DNA of 64,000 nt from Humulus lupulus (Eukaryota; Streptophyta; Magnoliopsida; Rosales; Cannabaceae): assembly GCF_963169125.1 (NCBI RefSeq), contig NC_084793.1, positions 37,846,578 through 37,910,577 of the forward strand, read 5' to 3'. The stretch's first letter is position 1. Each line of letters starts with the position of its first letter. Below the pieces are notes generated by a model. It saw nothing but the letters and a program-made list of their open reading frames with translations, was not told the origin of the DNA and ran no database searches. Of the stretch, positions 9,979-21,267 are shown one piece after another. The position numbers and the translations under genes are program-made.

Positions 9979-10858
9979 TGTTTACCGAGTTTTTCGGAAA
10001 CGAATACAAACAAAATAATAAGAAGATAAGAACTATAGAAGTGCATAAATATAAATAGACAAACAGGTTTTTTACGTGGTTCAGGCGTTAACGAGCCCTA
10101 GTCCACGAGTCGATGTTATTATACTTGTAGAGAATTACAGTAAAATGGCTGGTGTACAAGAACCTCACAAACTCACAATGTTTCTCTCGGGTTCTCTTGA
10201 AGAAGATGAAGCTAGAGAGATTTTTGGCAGAGTTCCTGCTCTGTCATTTCTTGGCCCTCCCCCTATCGTAAAATGAGGAGGTCTTTATAGCTAGGGTTTT
10301 GGATTAGGGTTTTACTCTGCCCCTATGAGTCTTAATTACACCAGCCGTAAATAGGGGATACAATTACCGTAGTAGCATGGCTACAAGGCTCTACGTAGGT
10401 ATAATTACATGAAAATATGGGGAATGTCAAAAGGCAGCTGTCTTTTCCAGGCTGTCAGCGGAACAGTAGGCGAAAAGGCACTTTTAGGCGTGCTGGGATG
10501 TGTGCAGCCTCGACCTGTCATGCGGGATCCTGTCTCAGGCGAGTATCATTCCAACTATGCCTCCTCCATGACTCGACCGCTTGGTCTTCTTCCGTGCGAG
10601 GCACGGAACTATATCCGCGAAGGTAACCTGAAGTGCTTCTCCTGGAAGGACCTTCCCCGAAGGATATCCCTTCGGGAGTCCGGGAGAGTTGACGAGCTTC
10701 CGGGTCGCGATTGCTTGAAAGAGTGTGCTAGACACTAAACGGGAGAGGCGAAGCCTTTCTGTCCATCCGCGAGCCCTGGTCACCCTTCGTGAAAGATTTT
10801 TATAATTCTGCTTCCCCGAGGCTATCCATCTAAACGCTATCCGGAAATCTAGATAACA
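9979..10858 (-). repeat. Tat LTR (5' LTR of the composite)
   Basis: The + strand runs from TGTTTACCGAG (9979) to GATAACA (10858), 880 bp. The same ends occur in the solo LTR 57622-58524, which fixes both borders. A minus-strand TATA box (CTATAAAGAC, 10281-10290) and the conserved block 'tttttacgtggttc...ccacgag' (about 10070-10110) match the other Tat LTRs here. The first 24 bp fold: GTTTACCGA pairs with TCGGAAAC with one bulge. No target duplication can be tested because the other LTR is not in the window. Confidence 0.8.
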
Positions 10859-12183
10859 TGATAAAACCATCTAGGTCCTCAGTCTACTAATGGAGGTAGG
10901 TTAGATCACAAAGTAGTATATGATAACCCATCTAGGTCCTCACTCTACTAATCGAGGTAGGGTAAATCATAACTCTAAACTACGATAATGATAAAAATCT
11001 TAGGATTTGCTATCTAAGCAACTATAAGTCCCAAGTGACTACAAAACATATTTATACAAAAATACATAGCACATAACATATCATAGCATATAAACATATC
11101 ATAACACATATAATCTAACCTATTTTCCTTACCAAAAATCGGGATATTGGAGACAAGAACGGGATTGGAAAACTCCTAAAACCAACAGTAAGAATCATGA
11201 GTTTTTCTAAAGAAATGGAGATGAAAAAGAGAACTAAACCATTAAGTAGTCTCTTACCGAAACCTTAAGTTTCAAGAAACTTATACACCTAACCAAAAAT
11301 CATAACAATAAGTTAGGATCTGAAAGAGAATGAAAGAAAACAAAAGAACTATAAGGAACTAAACTTGAGGATAAGAATACCTTGGATGGACTAGAACTCA
11401 GATCCACACCTCAATACCGAAATGTCACTCTATCTTACTTCCCAAGTGTTTAGAAAAGCTTAGATTGGAAAAGCTTTTTAACCCAAAACCCTAGTTTTTT
11501 CTCTCTTAGAATAACTTAGCAGCTTGGAGGCTCTGAAGAATGCTTGAATGATGAATGAAATGGCTGAGTACTAGGTCCTATTTATAAAGTTCAAGGAGTG
11601 AAACTAACCCCTTTTAAAAAGAATAAATAAATGAATAATAATTGAATAAATTTGAATTTTCGTTTCAACAGATACCCAGAACTCGGTCAAAAACGTTTAA
11701 GAGTAAGTCCAAGTGGTTGAGGGTTGTTTCTAATTTAAATCCACAAAGTTTCAAAAATGGGTCCAAGAGCCGATATATAGCCTACCCTAGGCGATATATC
11801 ACCTATACCTATGCCCCGAGCTTTCGTAGTTTCGTTCATGCGAAGTCGATGTGTTTTTTTTGTATCAACCATAGGTGATATATCGGCCCCTATAGCTGCG
11901 ATATATCGGCATACATTGATATATCAAACATATTTTTGCACTCTTTCAGCATATTTTGAATTTCTTTAAACATATTTGACTGAGTAAAACATGATCCTAA
12001 CAGTTGCTGGAAGGTTCTAGAGCTTCTAGATCTATCCTTTATTAAATTATTCATCCAAAATTCTTAAATCCTTAATGAACATGCTTGTGACAAGTGTCAC
12101 GTTCTTATTAGTTCAATCTAAACCTTAGGTTTTAATAAATAATATTTCTATGACCAGCTATACTAATTAAACCTTATGTTACA
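10859..12183 (-). repeat. Chromovirus 3' LTR (borders approximate)
   Basis: This AT-rich block follows chromovirus integrase on the minus strand. A plausible LTR start is TGTAACATAAGG (12183) and a plausible end TATCA (10859), but no second copy is present and no clear polypurine tract is seen. It contains a duplicated segment with 'ccatctaggtcctca' (10867 and 10927) and a cluster of GATATATC palindromes at 11771-11925. Confidence 0.45.
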
Positions 12184-12205
12184 ATTAATATTTCTAAACT
12201 ATAGG

Positions 12206-13216
12206 TTAAAGCTCCCGTTCTAAACTATTACTCCATAGGACCTTGACTGTTAGAATACTCTTAGACCGTAATTCCTTCATCCCCTTTTCAAGGATGCTAA
12301 CCGGTCGTTCCTCATAACTCAAGTCTTTCTGGAGTGCTATCGTATTGTACTTGAGGATGTGAGATGGGTCTGACACATATCTACACAACATCGAGATGTG
12401 AAACACATTGTGGATATCTGCTAGAGCTGGCAGTAGGGCTAACCTATATGCTACTGGTCCCACCTTGTCCAATATCTCAAAAGGACCTATAAATCGGGGA
12501 CTAAGTTTGCCTTTCTTCCCAAACCGTTTCACTCCCTTCATAGGAGATATCTTTAAGAAGACTTGATCTCCGACTTTGAATTCCGCATCACGCCGCTTGG
12601 CATCTGCATAACTCTTTTGTCAGCTCTGAGCAGCAAGCATACGCTTTCTAATCAGCGCCACTGCATCCTGAGCCTCTCTAACAGCTTCAAGTCTAAGAAT
12701 TTGTCTTTCTTCTACCTCGTCCCAATGTAACAATGATCGGCACTTCCTTCCATAAAGCAACTCATAGGGTGCCATGCCGGTCGTTGTCTGATAACTATTA
12801 TTGTAGGAGAATTCTATAAGTGGCAAATACTTACTCCACGATCCTGCGAAGTCTAGTACACAAGTGCGCAACATATCTTCTAAAATCTGTATGGTACTCT
12901 CGGACTGACCGTCGGTCTGAGGATGAAATGCCATACTAAGACTTAACTTGGTACCCATGGCTTGCTGCAAGCTTCCCCAAAATCTCGATGTAAACACCGA
13001 TCCTCTATCTGATACTATGGTGTTAGGGATTCCATGCAGACGTACTATTTCTCGAACATAAATGTCTGCATACTAGTCTGCAATGTACGTAGTCTTGACA
13101 GCCAGGAAGTGAGCTGACTTGGTTAGTCTATCTATCACAACCCAAGCCGAGTCGTGCTACTTATTTGTTCGTGGTAATCTTTTCACGAAGTCCATGGCTA
13201 TATCACATTCATCATC
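12206..13216 (-). pseudogene. Chromovirus integrase (Tekay/Del-like), partial, with stops
   Basis: The minus-strand frame gives integrase core pieces: VVIDRLTKSAHF (first Asp), SDRGSVFTSRFW (second Asp) and FHPQTDGQSESTIQ (Glu). Then come YGRKCRSLLHWDE and the C-terminal GKLSPRFIGPFEIL...ALPALADIHNVFHISML. The last part (RPVSILEKGMKELRSKSI) is the start of the chromovirus tail, but the usual chromodomain ending is lost. Stops interrupt the frame, including TGA at 12617-12619 and TAG near 13072. To the right it is cut at about 13216 by copia sequence; RT, RNase H and gag are absent. Confidence 0.8.
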
Positions 13217-14910
13217 TTCATTAAATGATAAACAAAAAACCGAGGAAACCATTATTCCTGAAAAAGGAAACCCTAGTGCAAAGTCGTAGTGGGAGGAATG
13301 TGAGAAATCCTGTTTGCTACAAACATGAGGCACATGTTCTTGTTTCTGATATAGAAAAGGATGATCTATTAACCTTCAAAGAGGCAATGGATGATTCTGA
13401 AAAGGAAAATTTTCAATAAGTCATGAACCAAGAAATGGATTCTATGTATTCCAATTATGTCTGGAAACTTGTAGATCCGCCTGAAGATGTCAGAGCCATT
13501 GGGTGCAAATGGATCTTCAAGAAGAAAAGAGGTGTAGATGGGAAAGTATAGACTTGCAAGGCAAGGATAGTAGCCAAATTCCACACTCAGAGAGAGGGCG
13601 TTGATTATGAAGAAACATTTTCTCCTGTGGCCATGCTAAAATTCATTTGCATCCTCTTATCCATACCTGCCACCTATGACTATGAGATATGACAAATGGA
13701 CGTCAAGAAAACTTTTTTGAATGGCTATCTTGATGAAAGTATCTATATGGTACACCCAGAAGGGTTCATCAAAATTGAGAAAGATCGAAAGGTCTGTAAG
13801 TTGTTGAAATTCATTTATGGATTAAAGCAAGCATCTAGAACTTGGAATATCACCTTTGATGATATAATTAAAACATACGGCCTCGAACAGAATGCCGACA
13901 AAGCATGTGTGTATAAATATGTCAAGGGTAAAGTGGTAGTTTTCTTAGTTCTTTACGTGGATGACATTCTCTTCATTGGGAACGCTGTAGAGACACTGTC
14001 AAGTGTGAAGAAGTGGTTAGCTGAAAAGTTCCAAATGAAAGATTTGGGCAAAGCGAGCTATGTTCTAGGAATCCAAATCCTAAGGGATAGGAAGAACAAG
14101 CTATTGGAACTTTCTCAGACAAATTATATAGATAAGGTGCTTGAAAGGCTCTCTATGGAGAATTCCAAGAAAGGTCAGTTACCGACTAGACATGGAATTA
14201 CTCTCTCCAAAGAGCAATGTCCAAAGACACCTCAAAAGGAAGAGGACATGAGAAAGTATCCCTATGCTTCAGCAGTTGGGAGCCTAATGTATGTTATGAT
14301 GTGTACTAGGCCCGGCATATGCTTTGCAGTAGGGATTATAAGTCATTATCAATCAAATTCTGGTTTGGAATACTGAATTGTACAAAAGCACATTCTCAAG
14401 TATCTTAGGAGAACGAGAGATTATATGCTTGTATATTCAGGGGGAACTTAACCCCACTAGATACACTGATTCGGATTTCCAATCAGACAAAGACAGTCGT
14501 AAGTCGATGTATGGGTCACTATTCACTCTTGGTGGAGGATTTGTAGTCTGGAGAAGTATTAAACAATCCAGTATTGCAGATTCAACCATGGAAGCCGAGT
14601 ATATAGCCTCTTGTGAACAGCTAAGGAAGCGGTTTGGCTTAGAAAGTTCTACACTGATCTGGAAGTAATTCCAGATATGGAGAAGTCATTAATCCGGTAC
14701 TGTGACAATAGTGAAGCAGTAGCTAATTCAAAGGAACCTAGAAGTCACAAGAGAGGAAAGCATATAGAAAGGAAATACCATCTGGTTAGAGATATTGTGC
14801 ACCGAGGTGATATGACTGTTATGAAGATAGCATCGGAATAGAACCTGGCAGACCAGTTTACCAAGATACTTCCTGCAAGGTCGTTTATGGGTCATGTACA
14901 CAACATGTGA
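13217..14910 (+). pseudogene. Ty1/copia reverse transcriptase-RNase H, decayed
   Basis: Copia RT is spread over several frames. Seen in order are: SGRNVRNPVCYKHE (end of the linker), AIGCKWIFKKKRGVDGK, ARIVAKF, QMDVKKTFLNGYLDESIYMV, YGLKQASRTWN, LYVDDILFIG (catalytic YVDD), and LGIQILRDRKNKLLELSQ. RNase H follows: YTDSDFQSDKDSRKS, EAEYIASCE and LADQFTKIL. Stops at 13549-13551 (TAG), 13690-13692 (TGA) and 14374-14376 (TGA) replace expected Gln or Trp. Integrase and gag are missing on the left, where the sequence joins chromovirus integrase at about 13216. Confidence 0.9.
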
Positions 14911-14940
14911 TTATGGGAGGGGCCTCACTTGCATTGAGGG

Positions 14941-14952
14941 CAAGTGGGAGAT
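14941..14952 (+). other. Copia polypurine tract
   Basis: CAAGTGGGAGAT directly precedes the LTR and is the usual plant copia plus-strand primer site. Confidence 0.8.
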
Positions 14953-16240
14953 TTTTATGATTTATGCCCTAAAAGCATGTAAAGATATTTTATTAATTTA
15001 AATAAAAGTAAAATTTTATTATATTTGAATGTTATAATTATTGTTTGAATAATTTATATGAATATCAAGAATATTCCATATTCATTTATGAGGATATAAT
15101 CTTGTATTAATACGAGAGAATTAAGATCATATACAATGAATAAAATAGTCATTAACATATTAAAGTAAATAATCTTTAGAGAATGGTTACTAGTATGGTT
15201 TACTAAGCATACGGGATGCAAATGATCTAGATTCGGATTTTTGATGTGAATAAACTTCTTAGTAAAGGTGCTATATATAATAGAGATTATATATGACAGG
15301 ACCAATATGAATTATCTATCATTATAAACTTACCGTTTTCCATAAAGATTTAATTCTTATCATAATAGACTATCATTTGTAGATCAATCTAAATCCTAAG
15401 TAGTCATGAACTCATGTTTGTGCTTATTAGATTTTTTGATTCACTCATTAATGTTTCTTAGTATAATGAGGCTAGTGACTTTGTTTTGGAGATTCAATAT
15501 CATGAATGGCTTAGAACATGATTTACAATAATGGAATCCATACTTTCCTAACTGATTGAATATTGATTTCCTTAAGGGTTAATTCTGGAATTTAATAGTT
15601 ATTGAGCTCAAATCTATAATTTAATTATGGATTAATTATTCGCTAGTGAATTAATGGTACTTAAGGAACAAGAGGTAATTAGAAGGGTACAATGATAATT
15701 TTGACCAGCACAAATTAACGAACCAATAATTGGATAACATAACCACATCTATTGATTATATCAATGGACTACAAAGAAAACTCTGTAAATAATTCTATAA
15801 TTACTTAGAGTGCAATTCCATATTTATAGTGGAGTAATCATGGAATTAATAAATAAGATTATTAGATTAAAGAATTTGATTAATAATCTGGTTTATCGTA
15901 GCTTCGTATTATAGGTACATGGTCCCCAAGTCACATTTGTTCTACACTGTCAAGGGTAAGGATGTCATAAGGAAGATTTGTAGAGAGATGGACTTAATTG
16001 CAAAGGAGTCAATTTTCCGGGGCAAGAAAATAATTATGTGATAATTATGGGCAGTTGATTAATTGTGAATTAATTAATTATTTAACTGTATAGTTTTTAT
16101 TTTGAAAAACTATATGTTAAAATAAACATTAATCATGTTTGGATTAATATAGAAAGATTAATAATTATATTATTATAAGATATTTATTTATCTATTTAAA
16201 ACTGTTATTTTAAGATAAAGTTAATTTTGAATTAACTGAT
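14953..16240 (+). repeat. Copia 3' LTR, truncated
   Basis: The start is mutated (TTTTATGATT where the sister LTR has TGTTAGGATT). The sequence then aligns by eye with the reverse complement of 24249-20470 over its whole length, after removal of the insertions there. It stops at 16240, in the middle of the LTR, where minus-strand copia integrase begins. The missing part is roughly the last 0.9 kb of a 2.2-kb LTR. Confidence 0.85.
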
Positions 16241-16880
16241 GGTCTTAGATGGGACTACATTCAACATGTATGTCTTCGTTTGAAGTGCATATCCCCAGAA
16301 TGAAAGAGGAAGTGAAGAGTAGATTAACATAGATCTGACCATGTCCAACAAGGTCTTGTTTCTTCTTTTAGAAACACCATTTTGTTGTGGCGTTCCTGGT
16401 GTTGTGAGTTGGGATAGAATACCATGCTTCAGCAAGAAATCTTTGAATTCTAAATCCAAATATTCTCCACCTCGATCAGATCGAAGTGTCTTTAGAGTCT
16501 TACCTAACTGCTTCTCAGCCTCAGCTTTGAATTCTCGAAACTTACCAAATGTTTCAGATTTCCTAAGCATTAGGTATGTATGACCATATCTTGAGTAATC
16601 ATCAATAAAAGAAACGAAATACTCATACACACCTCTTGCTTGTACATTTATTGGACCACAGACATTGTTGTGTACAAGCTCCAAAGGTTCTTTGGCTCTA
16701 TTGTCTTTTGCTGAGAAAGAACGTTTGGTCATTTTTCCTTCTAAACAAGATTCATAAACCGTAAGAGTTTCAACTCTTAGTTCTCTCAAAGGTCCATCTT
16801 TTGTTAACCAGTTTGTCCTATCTAGACCAATATGACCAAGTCTAAGATGCCAAATATATGTGTCATCCTCGTTTGAAACT
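16241..16880 (-). pseudogene. Ty1/copia pre-integrase and integrase core, partial
   Basis: The frame shows the pre-integrase pattern TYIWHLRLGHIGLDRTNW (about 16800-16860). Integrase core follows: CLEGKMTKRSF, FIDDYSRYGHTYLM (Asp), LRSDRGGEYLDLEF (Asp) and GTPQQNGVSKRRN, where the expected catalytic Glu of the NGVxER motif is Lys, so the enzyme would be dead. The frame ends at VPSKT where it meets the plus-strand LTR at 16240/16241. It belongs to the element whose 5' LTR is 24249-19729. Confidence 0.85.
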
Positions 16881-17201
16881 TTTTGTCTTTTGTTACCTTG
16901 CGGTTTTGCTACTTTAAATAATTCTAAATTATTGAGCTTTTGTTCATTTTACTGAAAGCGATAAAGTCCAAATATTCTATTGAATTTCTAAAGAAAAAAT
17001 TTAAGAATAATCAAAAAATAAAATATTCTAAAGTCATTACATGCAATAAAATTCCAAATTAACTAAAAAAAATGAACTAAACATTGTTCAAAAAACAATA
17101 AAGTTTTCTTTTAATAAAACTAAAGAATTTTAAATAAATGGACTTTCTTTAACGCTTTCTTGAACTAGACGTTTTTCCTCTTTTCCACTTCGTGATCTTC
17201 A

Positions 17202-17723
17202 TCAGCAACCTTCTTGAACTGTTAGATTCATCCATCTACACGGAAGAATAAACATCGTTAGTGGACCCTGAGTTAAGATCTCAAAATGACAAATCTCTTT
17301 CAACTTAGTTATAAGAACAAATAAATCATATTTACCTTTCTTATTCTTCATAAATTTAGCGATCATTTCACGCTTGGCCGATAGGATTTCATTCTCATGA
17401 AACCACTTATTATATTTGTGTCCATACGTAGCATGGATGGCCTCCCATATATCATATGCAGATTTAAGGCTTTGTAGAGTATATTTGATCTCTATATTCA
17501 CTTATTGGAGTAAATAATACCTAGCCATATGATTTATTCTTAACCACTTGGCGTACTCAAACTGATCAATCACTAAAGCATCTATTGCTGGTTCATCGAT
17601 TGGTGGTGTTTTAATAGCTTCCATCAAATTATATCTTAACAATAATATATCCATATCATGTCTCCAAAATACTATATTTTCATCATTAAGTTCAACCACT
17701 ACATTGCAGTTGTTTTGAGACAT
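17202..17723 (-). pseudogene. Ty1/copia gag, N-terminal half
   Basis: It starts at MSQNNCNVVVELNDE (17723) and continues with a copia gag pattern (FVIDQFEYAKWLRINHMARY-type core, then LQSLKSAYDIWEAIHATYGH). One in-frame stop lies at 17502-17504. The zinc knuckle and protease are absent: only about 320 bp separate gag from the pre-integrase region at 16880, so this interval has been deleted. Confidence 0.75.
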
Positions 17724-19672
17724 TGTAACTGAAATAAAATAAAAAACTATAATATTATCAATTGAAAAAATATCAATGTTTTGGAAAGTAAACATGATGC
17801 ATGAATGCAACAATTAAAACACATAAATTAACATTTACTTTTCCACGATAAAACTACCCAACAAATAAAGTGTCGCCTTAGGGTCGGTCAAGTTAAATTC
17901 AGGTAGCTTATAAGACAATCTTATCTTTATAATTTAAAACTTAAAATAACTCTTTATTTTCTCTTTGAAATATAAAGTACTGCTAGTTTGGTCAAGATGC
18001 AATTATCCACCACAAAAGCTTAATTATATCTTTGTAAGTGTAACCCATTATTTTAGATTTCATGACTTAACTTAGAGAGTGCCGCCTTAGAGTTGATCAA
18101 GCCTAAAATACATCACTTCCTCCAATCTTTGTAAGAAGCCAACCTCGATATTGATATGTCTAGAAACCTTCCTTAGGGAAACGGAAACACAGCCGCCTCG
18201 ATGCCCTATTCATATCTCACGGTGTTATACTAATAATGGAGACCATAGGTCACATTGAGATGTTCATCTTCTACCACTTACTATTTTAGATTAAATGTGT
18301 TTTATTAAACTAATAAATTAATTAATAATTTATTAATAACCCTATGAATGTAATTAATTACAAAAAATATAATTATAAAAGAGTTTGTTTCTATAATTAA
18401 TGTGATCTAAATATTCCATTACATTCATCTAACTTTACTAAAACGTTTTTTACATAAAGTTGGTTACTATTGCCTTTATTATGGTGTGAGTTACCAAGTT
18501 TTAACTAATTTTAATACTTAGTAGTTTACATGCAATTGATTTCACCAAAAACAATTCATATAAACAAATAGGACAATCCTAGATAATCATGTTTTTAAAA
18601 TATGCATGATTAATGAGAAATTGTGTGGGGTTTCATGAATGGCATGTAATTGACTAATGCATGATCATGTTATCAATCAAACATCAATGAACATTTATTT
18701 AAATAAATATAATAAATAAACAATAAATGATGAATCGAGTACTAATGGGTATTTCTAAGATTTACAACCCTATGAAAAAATTAAAAATAAAATTGCAATC
18801 TAAGTCTATGTAGCTTTCAAGACTCTCCAAGAATGCCCATCCTCTTATTTAGGATTTCTTGCTAATCTTTAATAACTTTGTTTTGCCCAACTTATTAATT
18901 AGAAACAAATTTTCTAATTAATTTATTTAATTAAAAATAATTTTTAATTAAATAACCATTTTTGTCATCTTTTAAATTTAGTTGAATTTAAATAATTAAA
19001 TAATCAAATTCAAATAATTATTTAAACTTAAGACATTAAAATATCTTAACCAACTAAAAGACATTTTATATTCTAATAAAATAAAATAAGATAATTAAAC
19101 TTTTAAATTCAAATAATTTAAAAATTAATTAAATAAAAGATATTTTATAACTTAGGAATTAGGGTTTTGGACACCAAAATGGTGCCCTAGGGCTAGCGGC
19201 ACAAGGAGCCAAGGGCTCGGGTGGGTGGCAGGCTGGCGTGCAAGGGCTCAGCTAGGGGCCTGGTGCATGCGGAGGTAGGCGGGTGCGCACACACATAGGT
19301 GCTGGGTGAACGTTGGGAGCCACGGGGCTGCATGTAGAGAGCCACGGGGCTGCACGCTGGGAGCCGTGGGGCTGGGGTGCGTCTGGCACGCGTCAGCAGG
19401 TGGAGGCTCGGGCCTAGGCATGCGCGAGGGTGAGCAGGGGCTTGGGTCGTGTGCCTCTTAGGTGCATGGCTCGGGTTCCTCCCCATCTTTGTGTACATAT
19501 TTTTTTAAAATAAATTTACAAAAAACCTATGCTCTTCATGGCTTACACAAGATCTAGAGAAAACAATAAAATCCTAACCTAATAGCACCAATACATTCAA
19601 AAAACATATCCATCCATTCAATATACATATCAAAATACATATAACAAATGCAAGAAACCCACATAGTATTTA

Positions 19673-19704
<32 letters not shown>

Positions 19705-19711
19705 ATAGACT
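17724..19711 (-). other. Copia 5' leader, with a GC-rich block
   Basis: About 2 kb without a supported gene lies between PBS and gag. Most of it is AT-rich with A/T runs. At 19180-19490 the base composition changes sharply to GC-rich, with repeats of 'gagccacggggctgca' near 19317, 19340 and 19358. The open frame there (19193-19498, minus) looks like a composition artefact. A (TG)n run lies at 19682-19704. Confidence 0.5.
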
Positions 19712-19723
19712 GCACTGGTACCA
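19712..19723 (-). other. Probable copia primer-binding site (degenerate initiator-Met type)
   Basis: Minus-strand TGGTACCAGTGC differs at two positions from TGGTATCAGAGC, the usual plant copia site complementary to initiator tRNA-Met. It lies 5 bp from a TG that can end the LTR (19729). Confidence 0.5.
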
Positions 19724-20331
19724 ATTATTGGTATTAAATGATCAAATCAAAGGTATGATGAACTCATTTTAATAAATATTAATAGCAGCCGTGATCATAG
19801 ACATATATAAATATTAAATCACATACAAATAGATCATGTATTACCTCTAGTAGCCTATCAAGTGTCATTGAGTCTTTTTGTATAAATCAACGATCTTCCT
19901 ATCCAGTGTTCTGAGATCTCACACCCTGATCTTCCAGACCAATTCTCGAACACACAAGGACGTATGTGGGCACGTAGGATTCAAAAGGTTGATTTATGTG
20001 ACTCCCTAGATGTACTCAACACATGAGATCTAGAGAGTTTTGACATAGAGAAGGTTTAGAATAGTTTTCAGGTTTAGAGAAAACTATTGCTTTAGAGAGA
20101 GAGTTTGATTACCCATCATTCTTCTGGATATCATGTATATCAAATTTATAAAGATATTTAATCTAATTAAATAATCTTTATTTAATTAAAATAATTCAAA
20201 TTAAAACTTATTAGATATTTTTATTCAATTATCTATTTAAATCATATTTAAAAAGAATAATTAAATAACTGATTAAACAAATTTATTTGAAATTCAAAAT
20301 TCAAATCCCAGGGATAAAATCCTTGATGCTA

Positions 20332-20382
20332 GGCGCCACACACTGTACTGTACAGCGTGTGTCGCCCAGCCCTATTAGGGCT
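20332..20382. other. Two adjacent hairpins in the copia LTR
   Basis: 20332-20348 and 20350-20366 are near-perfect inverted repeats (15 of 17 pairs) around one base. Directly after it, 20368-20382 is AGCCCTA-T-TAGGGCT, a perfect 7-bp stem. Their place near the transcribed end of the LTR would suit an RNA structure, but this is inference. Confidence 0.55.
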
Positions 20383-20743
20383 GCCCTAATTTTCTCATTT
20401 GTTTATTTAATCAACTTTTAAGACAAAATATTTATTCCAACATAAATATCAGTTAATTCAAAAATTAACTTTATCTTAAAATATCAGTTTTAAATTAAAT
20501 AAATAAATATCATATTATAAATAATATATTTATTATTTTCTCGATTAATATTAATTTTAACCTATAGTTTTTCAAAATAAAAACTATATACTTAAATAAT
20601 TAATTAATTCACAATTAATCAATTACCCATATTTATCAAATAATTATTTCCTTGCCATAAAAAATTAATTCATTTGCAATTTAGTCATTTCTCTTAACAA
20701 ATATTTCTTTTGACATCCTTACCCTTGGCAGTGTAGGACAGAG

Positions 20744-20942
20744 GCTCTGTTTGGCTGAGCTTCTGCTTCTGCTTTTAGCTTTTCAGGAAGCTCTTCCTGA
20801 GAAAGCTACTAAAGTTGGTTTCTGTTAAAATAGATTTTTAAAGGTAAAAGTTGAAACTCAGTAGTTAACCAACCAGCAGCAGAAGTGCTTTTGGAGCTTC
20901 AGAAGCCCAAAAGCAGCTTTTAAAAGCCCAGCCAACCAAGGC
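20744..20942. mobile_element. 199-bp MITE, TSD CAGAG
   Basis: The ends are inverted: GCTCTGTTTGGCTGAGCTT on the left against GCCTTGGTTGGCTGGGCTT (reverse complement of the right end). CAGAG flanks both sides (20739-20743 and 20943-20947). The sister LTR at 15900-15960 lacks this segment, which confirms an insertion. It has no coding capacity. The superfamily is not certain. Confidence 0.8.
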
Positions 20943-21267
20943 CAGAGATGATCTGGGGACCATGGACCTATAATATCAAGCTCCAATAAACCAGATCATT
21001 AATTAAACTCTTTAATCTAATAATCTCATTTATTAATTCTATGATTACTCCACTATAAATATGGAATTGCACTCTAAGTATTTATAGAATTATATTTACA
21101 GAGTTTTCTCTAGTAGTCCATTGATATAATCAATATATGTAGTTATGTCCTCCATTATTGGTTTGTTAATAAGAGTTTATCAAAATTATTGTTTTACCCT
21201 TCTAATTACCTCTTGATCCTTAAGTACCATTAATTCACTAGCGAGTAATTAAACTATAATCTAATTA

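Larger units (their letters stand above)
1..10858 (-). mobile_element. Composite Tat/Athila gypsy element with a circularly permuted Athila segment
   Basis: Read on the minus strand the order is: Tat LTR (10858-9979), Tat PBS, Tat gag (9891 to about 7462), Athila integrase C-terminus (7454-6900), Athila 3' ORF (5827-4736), polypurine tract, one Athila LTR (3143-1648), Athila PBS, Athila gag (1421 to about 375), and Tat-type RT (about 365 to the edge). Lineage calls come from residues: Tat gag has [14 protein letters not shown] and Tat RT has VDELDPRV; Athila gag has SGPYSNSYNPAWRQHPNLSW. One LTR lies in the middle of the Athila part instead of one at each end. Two explanations fit: a one-LTR Athila circle opened in pol and joined into a Tat element, or recombination between Tat and Athila copies followed by deletion. 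Confidence 0.75.

Noticed and set aside
10858..10859. Direct abutment of two LTRs (CA then TG) without a target duplication
   Set aside because: The Tat LTR end is firm but the chromovirus LTR end is only a guess, so the abutment may be chance.
19193..19498. GC-rich open frame of 101 codons on the minus strand
   Set aside because: Low-complexity Pro/Ala/Arg-rich product from a GC-rich block in a copia leader; no family features.
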